From positions 1 to 34,946 of IMG/VR virus record IMGVR_UViG_3300030106_006936: a stretch of 34,946 nucleotides of DNA; one strand, written 5' to 3'. Within the stretch, counting starts at the first letter, position 1, and each line of letters opens with the position of its first letter. A program made the position numbers and the translations under genes. Positions 28,032-34,946 of the stretch are shown here, one piece after another. Under the pieces are notes generated by a model, which was given only the letters and a program-made list of their open reading frames with translations, was not told where the DNA came from and made no database searches. The DNA comes from a virus.

Positions 28032-28676
28032 TCAGAATAAGGATTCGCCTACTCGCTTGAGGATATCTCCTTTGTTTAGTGCCGTGGGGACACCTTTGTC
28101 TCCACTATCATTGACATGTGAATCTAATGTCGATTGACTCGTAGGATAATGTTGGTTATGATTATCGAGTGCTTTGGAACTTTCTGGCTTTGGCTCAGAG
28201 CGCTTTACATCCTCAGATTCGATACCATAATTGTTAGTCCAATAATGTGCTGTTTGGGTTTGCCCACCAGTTTCAGTCACGAAATGTGAGGGGCCTATTT
28301 TGGAACCCTCTTTCTGGTTATAATCAGGAGCGAATTCTTTCTTTACTTCTTTTTCCTCACATATTTCGCAACCTTCGCATTCGTCTGCTTTACACATACC
28401 AGCCTTGCATACTTCGCAGCCTTCGCATTCGTCTGCTTTACACATGCCCTTGGAAGCCTTTTCCTTATCTTTGCCCATATCTTTGGGCTGAGGGCCTCCT
28501 ACAGCAATAACGAGCGCCATCTTGCCCTTTGCTTTCTTATCCATATCATCTGCTTTCTTGAGTATTTGGTCGACATCGGTTCCCCAATTTGTGTAATACG
28601 GCTTCATATTTTCTAAACTCCTTGTAACGTGTTTAATAACATACCATGCATTATCTAAAGCGTCCCTATCCATCAT
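28032..28676 (-). CDS. Cys-rich repeat protein of unknown function
   Basis: A 214-residue protein starting in a four-base ATGA overlap with the upstream stop. An N-terminal predicted helical region (residues 1-60) is followed by a 16-residue tandem repeat with Cys at 79, 84, 87, 90 and again at 95, 100, 103, 106 (C-x4-C-x2-C-x2-C twice, in an acidic and Lys-containing context). The C-terminal half is polar and ends LNKGDILKRVGESLF. The cysteine arrangement could bind zinc or an iron-sulfur cluster, or form disulfides. It is transcribed directly before the giant ligase-like gene and after two other small head-block genes. No family was recognised. Confidence 0.6.
   Translation of the reverse strand: MMDRDALDNAWYVIKHVTRSLENMKPYYTNWGTDVDQILKKADDMDKKAKGKMALVIAVGGPQPKDMGKDKEKASKGMCKADECEGCEVCKAGMCKADECEGCEICEEKEVKKEFAPDYNQKEGSKIGPSHFVTETGGQTQTAHYWTNNYGIESEDVKRSEPKPESSKALDNHNQHYPTSQSTLDSHVNDSGDKGVPTALNKGDILKRVGESLF
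28353..28448 (-). repeat. 48-bp tandem repeat, two copies, encoding the Cys-rich units
   Basis: Two adjacent 48-base units encode the two 16-residue Cys-rich repeats (GMCKADECEGCEVCKA and GMCKADECEGCEICEE). The units are nearly identical in DNA, with blocks such as cttcgcattcgtctgcttta shared, which indicates a recent in-frame duplication. Confidence 0.75.
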
Positions 28677-29038
28677 ACCATCTCGGTCTGATTACCGAGC
28701 ACGCCTGCTGATTTAGCAGTATCAGCCAAAGAATGGATGTCTTCCCATGTCATGGCGTGAAACTCTTCATTTGTAGATGGCACAGTGTCCATCTCCATTT
28801 CTTTGAGTACTTGCCCGGAATCTCCCCTAAATGTGTCTGGAAGTATATCTGTTGGATGTGGTGTCCTCGATGATGTAAATCCTGCTTTCCTCAAAATCAA
28901 ATCGGGGTTAGAGATGATACCCTTGAGCACTTGGTTCTCATGACGAAGTGCGTCAATGTCTGTGTCCATCTTTTCCATTTTGGTGATGAGAGCCGACATC
29001 AGTTGGTCGACCAAAGGGACATCGTCGTTATCACTCAT
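28673..29038 (-). CDS. Scaffold-like coiled-coil protein sharing the protease C-terminal motif
   Basis: A protein of about 121 residues if started at ATG 29038, which overlaps the upstream stop as ATGA; a GTG at 29050 is an alternative. An N-terminal likely coiled coil (LMSALITKMEKMDTDIDALR) is followed by a polar middle. Near the end is AMTWEDIHSLADTAKSAG, matching NMSWDDVHRLAGKAV at the end of the protease-scaffold protein. A coiled coil plus this motif fits a second scaffold or an internal head protein recruited in the same way. It ends in an ATGA overlap with the next gene. Confidence 0.6.
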   Translation of the reverse strand: MSDNDDVPLVDQLMSALITKMEKMDTDIDALRHENQVLKGIISNPDLILRKAGFTSSRTPHPTDILPDTFRGDSGQVLKEMEMDTVPSTNEEFHAMTWEDIHSLADTAKSAGVLGNQTEMV

Positions 29039-29385
29039 GCTCCTCGCCACATTGTTCGTACACCCTTATGCATGCGAGGCCCGTTACGTGCTGACATGAT
29101 TGTTCCGGGCAATTGGTTCTCTCGGTCTACTCCGGTTGTGTAAGTCTCTTGCTTGAATTGCCAAACAGGTGTCCCGCCAGCAAACACATCATTGATGCCA
29201 AGTGGCTTGTCGGATTTCTGGACAAGGGCATCTAAATCAGAAGAAAGATAATCAGCGAATTTTTGGATTTCCATCAATGTATTCCTCGCTGTATTTGGGT
29301 CCCCATCATCTATCGCTTTCTGAAAAGCATCAACAGTTGTGCGGAGTTTACGGGCCATAGGGTCCATCTTTGCGATATCGCTCAT
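29035..29385 (-). CDS. Small protein after the portal gene, unknown function
   Basis: A protein of about 116 residues, started at ATG 29385 (GTG 29388 is an alternative) with GGGGTG six bases upstream. The N-terminal two-thirds are probably helical (MARKLRTTVDAFQKAIDDGD, MEIQKFADYLSSDLDALVQK). The C-terminus is basic and ends VRTMWRGA, resembling the portal's ARRFRGA ending. It begins about 40 bases after the portal stop and overlaps the following gene by four bases. It may be a portal-associated or internal head protein; nothing more specific can be said. Confidence 0.55.
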   Translation of the reverse strand: MSDIAKMDPMARKLRTTVDAFQKAIDDGDPNTARNTLMEIQKFADYLSSDLDALVQKSDKPLGINDVFAGGTPVWQFKQETYTTGVDRENQLPGTIMSARNGPRMHKGVRTMWRGA

Positions 29386-29425
29386 CACAGCACCCCAAGC
29401 ATATCATACAATTGAATGTTTCCTA

Positions 29426-31180
29426 TTAAGCGCCCCGAAATCTTCGAGCATTCTCCATTGAATTGGATGTTCTTTCACCACGTGTAAGTGGGGGACCTCT
29501 CTGTTGTACATTTGATATGGGTGACCCCGAACCTTGGGACCCTCTTCGCTGAGGAGCAGCGGGCCCACGTGGGTTACGAATACCTTGGCCTTCTCCTCCC
29601 GGTTGACTTCCCATAGGTAATCCTCCACCCATGGCTCCCATTGGCATTCCTCCCATTGGCATTCCTCCACCGGGGGGCATTCCGCCCATTGGCATCCCAC
29701 CCATTGGCATTCCTCCCGGCATACCTCCCGGCATACCTCCTCCCATCGGTTGCTCGCCCTCTACGGGTTTGCGGAAGAAGAATTTGAGGTCGTGCTCTGC
29801 ATCTTCCTTAAGTTCAGGCATGAAACCAATCATCATCATCCTCTGTGCAACGTTAACTGCCATCTCATCTCTTCGTAATCGAGTGACTTCATCTTCTTCC
29901 TCATTCGGATAAAGAGTCAATACCCAATCTGTGATATCCATCTCCTTGAGGAGGCGGGGGAAGAGTTTCTTTGAGTATACTTTATGCCCGAATTCTACAG
30001 CACGATTTGTTACGAGAATCTGTAACCCCTCATTGGAAAGGCCCCCAGATTTACCCGTATCATTCATGAAGACAGGTGAGACGCCATAGAAAGATGCGAT
30101 ACGGGTTCGTATTTCATCTCGTACAGATATGTACTGCATCTCTTCAAGAGTATCCATGAACCGCACAAAATTCACTCCCCCTCTTCCTGAGTTAGACTCT
30201 ATACCAACTTTTGGAATGTAATGAGGGTCTCTTTCCATCTTTTCATCGACACCCTTCCAGAAAGATTTCATTGATTCAAGATTATCAGTTGTGATAGAGA
30301 TTATCCCTTTCGGGAATCTGCGTTTAGAATAAGCAGTATACAGATAGTTATCCATGGCAGTAAGCGTCATTGCTTGTCGCCAGAGAGATTGAACTGGTGG
30401 GCGACCATAAAGTCGGGATGGTTGATATTTCGAAATATGGATTACTTCTCCTTCAATGTAATACTGCGTTTTTCCTTGACCTGCAGTATTCACATAATGG
30501 ACATCTTCTAATTCCCTATCACACAATTGGCAGGTATCGATGCCACTGTTGAAAGACTCTACATTTTCACGGTGTTCTGGGCATATACGATATCTCCCAC
30601 CACGAACTCCTCTTTTGTCAGCAACGATACGCATGAAGATTGGGTCACCACGAATCATTTCACGTACTCTTTGGAATGCTATCTTTTTGTCATCAAGTGG
30701 GTCATAATAGTAGTCTTTGACCAGAATCAGAAATGCGTCGTCTACTACATTCAAATCCCTTTCAACTTCACGAAGGATGTCATTGAAACTCTGTTCCATA
30801 GAATTGTCTTGTTCGAGTAACCATCGTGCATAGATAAGTTGGTCTGGGTCAGGGCTTCTGACCTCCCCATCACAAAGAGTACATATTTCTACATCGTGTT
30901 GGAATTCGTGATTACAATCTTTACATTTCTTGAAGAATTTCTTCTCGAAATAATGACCACGGCGAAACATCTCTTGTGCTAAAGTGGTTATGACAGTTCG
31001 AAGAATAAGATTCTCATCAGTAACAGCGTAAAGAGCGGGGAGGGTTATACCCTGTAGAATAACTGGTTCTTGGATACCACTGGAGTAAAGTGGCATTGTT
31101 GGTTCAGGAGTAGATGCTCGCCTGAATGGTGAAGTTAATGCTCCAATCGCACGTCGAACGAACCCCTTTTCTTTAGCCAT
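29426..31180 (-). CDS. Portal protein with two Cys-rich (zinc-ribbon-like) inserts
   Basis: A 584-residue protein with portal features: ITTLAQEMFRRG near residues 64-74, YQPSRLYGRPPVQSLW at 252-267, and the ASFYGVSPVFMNDTGKSGGL region near 362-381, which resembles the conserved core of phage portals. Two inserts carry metal-binding-like cysteines: C86-x2-C89-x10-C100-x2-C103 and C200-x2-H203-x13-C217-x2-C220. The C-terminal 100 residues are low-complexity with about ten GGMP/PMGG units and a basic end. A GGAGGAAGG site precedes ATG 31180. The start overlaps the end of the LAGLIDADG gene by eight bases. The portal forms the DNA entry ring at one vertex. Confidence 0.8.
   Translation of the reverse strand: MAKEKGFVRRAIGALTSPFRRASTPEPTMPLYSSGIQEPVILQGITLPALYAVTDENLILRTVITTLAQEMFRRGHYFEKKFFKKCKDCNHEFQHDVEICTLCDGEVRSPDPDQLIYARWLLEQDNSMEQSFNDILREVERDLNVVDDAFLILVKDYYYDPLDDKKIAFQRVREMIRGDPIFMRIVADKRGVRGGRYRICPEHRENVESFNSGIDTCQLCDRELEDVHYVNTAGQGKTQYYIEGEVIHISKYQPSRLYGRPPVQSLWRQAMTLTAMDNYLYTAYSKRRFPKGIISITTDNLESMKSFWKGVDEKMERDPHYIPKVGIESNSGRGGVNFVRFMDTLEEMQYISVRDEIRTRIASFYGVSPVFMNDTGKSGGLSNEGLQILVTNRAVEFGHKVYSKKLFPRLLKEMDITDWVLTLYPNEEEDEVTRLRRDEMAVNVAQRMMMIGFMPELKEDAEHDLKFFFRKPVEGEQPMGGGMPGGMPGGMPMGGMPMGGMPPGGGMPMGGMPMGAMGGGLPMGSQPGGEGQGIRNPRGPAAPQRRGSQGSGSPISNVQQRGPPLTRGERTSNSMENARRFRGA
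29609..29746 (-). repeat. Met-Gly-Pro low-complexity repeats at the portal C-terminus
   Basis: The DNA consists of repeated units such as cccattggcattcctcc, encoding roughly ten GGMP or PMGG units at residues about 479-524. It is protein-coding low complexity, not a CRISPR or regulatory array. Confidence 0.75.
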
Positions 31181-32393
31181 GTAATCCTTCCTCCAGTTTT
31201 GCTACCTTTTCGGCAGTTATCCCCCATTCTGCCAGAAGGGTCTCCCCTTTAGCAGTATCTTCCCAATTCTTGTATTGAATCAGTCTTTGTAATTCTTGCT
31301 TTCTCACATCGTCCCCAGCATCCAAATATTCCAACATCGCTTTTGCTTGGGCCTTTTTCATCCTAAGATGAGGCATAACTCCTGTCAATAATTTCTTGAG
31401 GTCATCTTTAGAATAAAATTGTAGTCGATGCTGGCTTCTCTGACCATTTTTGTATATCTTCTGGTCCAATTGTAATTTCCCAATCTCAATTGATTTATAC
31501 ATCTCTTCGCAATGTAACTTACCTCTATCACCAGTGGCAACAATGCCTGCTCTTGGCTCTCCTCTACCAGTGATAGCAAGATAGCCATCAGCATCCAAGA
31601 AGCCAGCAGTATATGCCCACACATCTTTAATCACAAGGCCGAAGGGACCGAAATGTGTCCAAGTCGAGCGACCTGAGCCTTTGATGATATCAAAATCGTC
31701 TCCGTGCATTTTGAAAAGCATTGATAGAGACTTAGTTGTAACACCCCTTGTATCCACATCAGAATCATACAAACGCTCGTTGATATCCCTGATAGTAAGA
31801 GACCCATTATCTCTGAGGATATCCACTGATTTATTCAGTATCTGTGTTTCTTGTTTGGTAAGAGAACCTTCGGGGGAAAGCGCCCTCTTCCAAATACTGC
31901 GTGCATCTCTTCTATTCTCAATTGATTCTAACCACACCTGTTTATCTATCTCGTCCCAAGTATATTCAAGATTGCTTAACCGATGCAAATCTTCGTGAGC
32001 CTTTTCGAATTTGAGAATTGCACGATGTAGAGTTTCTTTCCGATTCTCCCCTTGTTTACGTAATGATTTCAATGTGCTTTCTGTTAACCCGAGCCTTCGT
32101 GCAGTGGTATGATGGCCATCCAACCAAGGAAACATATCTAACGAAGATTGAATCTCATGTTCTTTGATAACCAAAATGGATTTGATGACACTATCTATTT
32201 CCTCTTTCAATTCCTTCTTTTTTCTGCGTGCTTTTCGTAATTTTCTTACAACCTCATTAGCGCGTGAGCCCACATAGAGTTCAAACCAACCATCTCCATT
32301 AGCACCAAAAGGTGTAAGGGGTTCACGTTTAGTGATAGTTTCCCCCACAGAAGGGGACGCAATAACTCCTATTTTCGAGCCTACCCAACTCAT
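31173..32393 (-). CDS. HTH plus LAGLIDADG endonuclease-like protein between terminase and portal
   Basis: A 406-residue protein if started at ATG 32393, which overlaps the terminase stop as ATGA; a GTG at 32405 is an alternative. An N-terminal likely helix-turn-helix (HTTARRLGLTESTLKSLRKQ) is followed by a charged helical stretch, then a winged-helix-like segment near residues 190-245. A single LAGLIDADG motif, TAGFLDADGYL, sits at about 262-272, with a following fold resembling LAGLIDADG homing endonucleases (QHRLQFYSKDDLKKLL). One motif suggests a homodimer. No intron or intein is visible in the flanking genes. It may be a homing endonuclease, or a nuclease co-opted for packaging. Confidence 0.7.
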   Translation of the reverse strand: MSWVGSKIGVIASPSVGETITKREPLTPFGANGDGWFELYVGSRANEVVRKLRKARRKKKELKEEIDSVIKSILVIKEHEIQSSLDMFPWLDGHHTTARRLGLTESTLKSLRKQGENRKETLHRAILKFEKAHEDLHRLSNLEYTWDEIDKQVWLESIENRRDARSIWKRALSPEGSLTKQETQILNKSVDILRDNGSLTIRDINERLYDSDVDTRGVTTKSLSMLFKMHGDDFDIIKGSGRSTWTHFGPFGLVIKDVWAYTAGFLDADGYLAITGRGEPRAGIVATGDRGKLHCEEMYKSIEIGKLQLDQKIYKNGQRSQHRLQFYSKDDLKKLLTGVMPHLRMKKAQAKAMLEYLDAGDDVRKQELQRLIQYKNWEDTAKGETLLAEWGITAEKVAKLEEGLHG

Positions 32394-33874
32394 GCTATAA
32401 ACCACGGACTTTGTTGTGTGGACGATGATGACGCCCCGCTGAGGAATTCATCGAAACCGGGCAGAACGTCATCCAATAAGACGACAGAGCCTCTGAATTC
32501 TTTTGTGCCCCAATTCGCAAGAGCAAGTCCCATCGCTAAATCGTCATGAGAGCCCACCGAGCGAAGTTTCCCTCTTCTACTCATACCAAACCGATTGAGT
32601 TCAGTTTCAAGTTTCATTGTGAATTTCTTTGACCTTTCGTCTCCCCAAGGCGTGCGAATCTTGCCTTGTTCGAACGCCATGAGTAAAGACATGAACATAG
32701 ACTCCTTCTTTGTTCTGGTCGTCATGAATGTTTTAATGGGTAAATCATCAACAAATCGAAGTTCTGTTTCGAACATTCTTTGAAAATTGTTACCCTCAAG
32801 TTCAATGAGGTCAGGATGGAATCTATTATTCAACATGATAATCTGTCTTTTCTGTTCATCGCTATTGAGTCCTTTTTCATGAACGCAATTGATAATCTGT
32901 TTTGTGCCATCTGCAATCTGGCGCATTACAAGCATGACAGTGTAATCTGCGTTCTTATCTGATGCAATAGCAGGGTCCCAACCAATGAAATGATGACCAA
33001 ATATCCCACTCTGCTCACCGTTCTCGTCATATTCATATTCTGCTCTATCGAGAAGAACAAGATTCTCATCCCTTGCTGATTCAAGGATACCATGTGGGAA
33101 CATACTTGCTACATCATGAATGGGCTCACACAGATATTCACGAGCGAATTGAATAGCGGGCATCGATAAGCGTCTTTGTTCAAGGGCGCCAATATCCCAT
33201 CGTTCTGGCCATAGCGGTTCACCATCAGTGATTGCTGGATATGTCTGTACAAGGAAAGTGTCCCTTGTTTCTAATTCGGCATACAGGTCATTGTAACTGA
33301 ATGGTGTTCCCACCATCATTAATCGTGCAGAGTGATGCAGAACAGGAAGAAGAACACCATAGAACCAATCAGACGCACGCTTGAGTTCACTTCCAGTAGT
33401 ACCCCATAGAATATCGTCACACACAACTACGTCAGGGTGGAAACCACGAGTTGCTCCACCAACCGATTTACCCATGATTCTGCTACCATTGGCTAAATCA
33501 AAGTAAGATTTGGACCATGGGCGCCCTTCTGGTATAAGTTTCTTGAGCATAGGAGTGGATTTGATACTGTTACGAATGAAACGCATGTGTTCGAGCGTCT
33601 GTTCAAGAGAGTGGCTGAAAATCATAATGGAAATCTTAGGCTTGACAATAGAGAGCCACAGGGCGTAAGACATGAAAAGAGTCGATTTACCGTGGTCACG
33701 ACTGGCTTTCACACAATAGTAGCGATTTTTCTCTAACCCTTCGACCCATTGTTCGTGATGTGTACTATAATGAAACCCAAGAATAGTTTCAAAGAAGAAG
33801 CGGAAAGATTTGCGAGACATCTCCCAGTCCATTTCATGGACTAATTGACGAAGAGCGTCTTCGTCCATGTTCAC
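32390..33874 (-). CDS. terL: Terminase large subunit
   Basis: A 494-residue protein; GTG 33874 overlaps the upstream stop by four bases, with ATG 33868 as an alternative. The ATPase domain has a Walker A at about 57-65 (ASRDHGKST), a Walker B with D153-D154 in PDVVVCDDIL, and a coupling motif MMVGTPFSYND at 186-196. The nuclease domain has the expected acidic triad: Asp300 in FIGWDPA, Glu360 in LIELEGNN and Asp444/445 in GSHDDLA. It cuts and translocates DNA through the portal. No conventional small terminase was recognised nearby. Length is typical for the family. Confidence 0.92.
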   Translation of the reverse strand: MNMDEDALRQLVHEMDWEMSRKSFRFFFETILGFHYSTHHEQWVEGLEKNRYYCVKASRDHGKSTLFMSYALWLSIVKPKISIMIFSHSLEQTLEHMRFIRNSIKSTPMLKKLIPEGRPWSKSYFDLANGSRIMGKSVGGATRGFHPDVVVCDDILWGTTGSELKRASDWFYGVLLPVLHHSARLMMVGTPFSYNDLYAELETRDTFLVQTYPAITDGEPLWPERWDIGALEQRRLSMPAIQFAREYLCEPIHDVASMFPHGILESARDENLVLLDRAEYEYDENGEQSGIFGHHFIGWDPAIASDKNADYTVMLVMRQIADGTKQIINCVHEKGLNSDEQKRQIIMLNNRFHPDLIELEGNNFQRMFETELRFVDDLPIKTFMTTRTKKESMFMSLLMAFEQGKIRTPWGDERSKKFTMKLETELNRFGMSRRGKLRSVGSHDDLAMGLALANWGTKEFRGSVVLLDDVLPGFDEFLSGASSSSTQQSPWFIA

Positions 33875-34812
33875 TGCCCCGTTTCTACAGTATCTCTTCT
33901 TGATGGGTCGTGGGGGTCTGTACCCGTGTGGGACCCAACTGGTAGAGGCCGTTGCTGTTGCAGTTGTTGCTGTTGTTGCAGTTGCAGTAGGAAGTTCACC
34001 GCTGCATTAAGAGAGTGTGGTTGTCCGTCCGGCCCCCCTTGTTGAATATAATTATAGAAATCAGATTGGGGTATCGGCCCCGAGTGCCCTGCGGGGAGAT
34101 TTATAGAAGACAGAAATGCTTCTGTTTGTTTAGGGCCTGCATCCAGTAGTTGTTGGGCCAATTGTTGCTGTTCTATAATGGGCTGTCTTTGTGCTTCCAT
34201 CTGTGCCGTTTCTTTCCTTTGATATGGATATACTACTGGCATTCCTTGGGCTAATTTTGTAGACTTTTCCCACGCTTCTTGTTCCAATTTTCTTTGAAAT
34301 TCTTCTATTTTTTCTTGTTCATCTGGATGTTGTTGACTTCTTATATCGGCTATACCTTGCTCAAGTTTTTGTTGATACGGAAAACTCTCTAATATGTTTT
34401 GATACCCTTCTTGTGCGACTCTCGGCATCTTAGCATAGTGAGCCCGCATTGCTTCTGGCTCTCTTCTTCCTCGAAACCCACTTTCTAATTTATCAGCCTG
34501 TCTTCCAAAAGCACCACTTATCCCTCTTCCAACAGCGGTCCCTGCACCAATACTACTCAATGCTGTTTGTCCTAATCCCCGACCTGTTTGTTGTCCGCCA
34601 CTCAGAGCCTCAAGCGCTGTATAGGCCCCACCAAGTGCCCCTAATCCCGTTCCAACAGCACCAAGAGCCCTTGCCGCTCTACCATATCTCTTGGGGTATG
34701 CACCTCCTCTCTTCCCACCAGCCCCAAGACTCTGTTGAAGGGACAATTTACCAGACCCGTAATCAAAAACAGGGGTGACCTGCTTTCGAATCACACCGAT
34801 AGCCAGACTCAT
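33871..34812 (-). CDS. Gly/Ala-rich and Gln-rich protein upstream of the terminase
   Basis: A 313-residue protein. Residues about 46-103 are Gly/Ala-rich with Arg and no strong charge cluster (LGAVGTGLGALGGAYTALEA, then GRGISGAFGRQ), resembling flexible membrane-active or DNA-associated regions. The middle is a Gln/Glu/Lys-rich helix (PDEQEKIEEFQRKLEQEAWE). A poly-Gln run lies at 277-287. The start ATG 34812 overlaps the upstream stop by four bases and follows a GAGGAAGGAGG ribosome-binding stretch. Its place before terL suggests a packaging or internal virion protein, possibly ejected with the DNA. It is not a recognisable small terminase. Function unknown. Confidence 0.6.
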   Translation of the reverse strand: MSLAIGVIRKQVTPVFDYGSGKLSLQQSLGAGGKRGGAYPKRYGRAARALGAVGTGLGALGGAYTALEALSGGQQTGRGLGQTALSSIGAGTAVGRGISGAFGRQADKLESGFRGRREPEAMRAHYAKMPRVAQEGYQNILESFPYQQKLEQGIADIRSQQHPDEQEKIEEFQRKLEQEAWEKSTKLAQGMPVVYPYQRKETAQMEAQRQPIIEQQQLAQQLLDAGPKQTEAFLSSINLPAGHSGPIPQSDFYNYIQQGGPDGQPHSLNAAVNFLLQLQQQQQLQQQRPLPVGSHTGTDPHDPSRRDTVETGQ

Positions 34813-34946
34813 CGCCTCCTTCCTCGTAGAAACTGTAAGAACCCTCTTCTTGGTGCTTGTGGTACTACCCTGTAACCCGTGTGAGGGAAGACTCTCTCAT
34901 AGAAACCACCAGTCGGGTCACCAGCATATGTGGGCCTGTTCGCTTG
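34809..34946 (-). CDS. 3' end of an unknown gene (5' part beyond window)
   Basis: Reading inward from the right edge, one frame stays open for 45 codons and stops at a TGA that overlaps the next gene's ATG as ATGA. The visible part includes GFYERVFPHTGYRVVPQAPR and ends in a very basic tail, FLRGRRR. The short overlap matches the style of the other gene junctions, which supports this frame. No family can be named from 45 residues. Confidence 0.6.
   Translation of the reverse strand, partial: QANRPTYAGDPTGGFYERVFPHTGYRVVPQAPRRGFLQFLRGRRR

Noticed and set aside
29609-29746. Short repeats resembling a CRISPR array
   Set aside because: The repeats keep codon register, encode GGMP units and lack unique spacers.
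31173-32393. Intein or intron within terL or portal
   Set aside because: Both neighbouring genes are complete, with intact motifs, and the LAGLIDADG protein has its own start and stop.
33950-33990. CAG/CAA tract as a regulatory repeat
   Set aside because: It lies in frame and encodes the poly-Gln run of the protein upstream of terL.

Overview
This window looks like the virion-structure and DNA-packaging arm of a tailed dsDNA virus (class Caudoviricetes). Every convincing gene lies on the minus strand, so the transcriptional order runs from right (34.9 kb) to left (1). I see no replication, lysis, integration, tRNA, CRISPR or host genes, and no stretch over about 40 bases without a gene. The host cannot be fixed from this window. 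Translation starts use Shine-Dalgarno sites, several of the GAGGTGAT/GGTGA type common in archaea but also possible in bacteria. AT-leaning base composition, compact overlapping genes, zinc-ribbon inserts in structural proteins and a lone LAGLIDADG protein would fit a tailed virus of marine archaea (for example the magroviruses of Marine Group II Euryarchaeota). That assignment is inference.

Region by region in transcription order. 34946-28032, packaging and portal block: the 3' end of an unknown gene, a Gly/Ala- and Gln-rich protein, the large terminase, a HTH plus LAGLIDADG protein overlapping both neighbours, a portal with two Cys-rich inserts and a Met-Gly-Pro tail, and three small proteins (one likely coiled coil, one with a Cys-rich tandem repeat). 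28017-21913: a 2034-residue protein of unknown role whose C-terminal part carries a degenerate DNA-ligase-like nucleotidyltransferase plus OB fold. 21884-19360: prohead protease fused to a scaffold-like region, then an HK97-type major capsid protein. 19327-14908: small decoration, connector and neck proteins, including a Zn-finger protein and the head-tail adaptor. 14893-7649: a long tail-tube protein, an acidic SAP-domain protein, two tail-assembly-chaperone-like proteins, a short tape measure with internal repeats, and two tandem paralogous tail-tip-type proteins. 7637-1: a giant open reading frame of at least 2545 codons that leaves the window still open, beginning with a LamG-like domain, likely the host-recognition protein.

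The genes form a standard long-tailed virus assembly line: terminase loads DNA through the portal into a protease-matured HK97-fold capsid, connector proteins join the tail, and the tail is built on a tape measure of about 455 residues. The unusual parts are the pseudo-ligase inside a giant presumed head protein, the terminase-adjacent LAGLIDADG protein, a C-terminal motif shared by the protease-scaffold and a second scaffold-like gene, the Cys-rich elements, the repeat-built tape measure and the glycine-rich hydrophobic insert in one of the tail paralogues.
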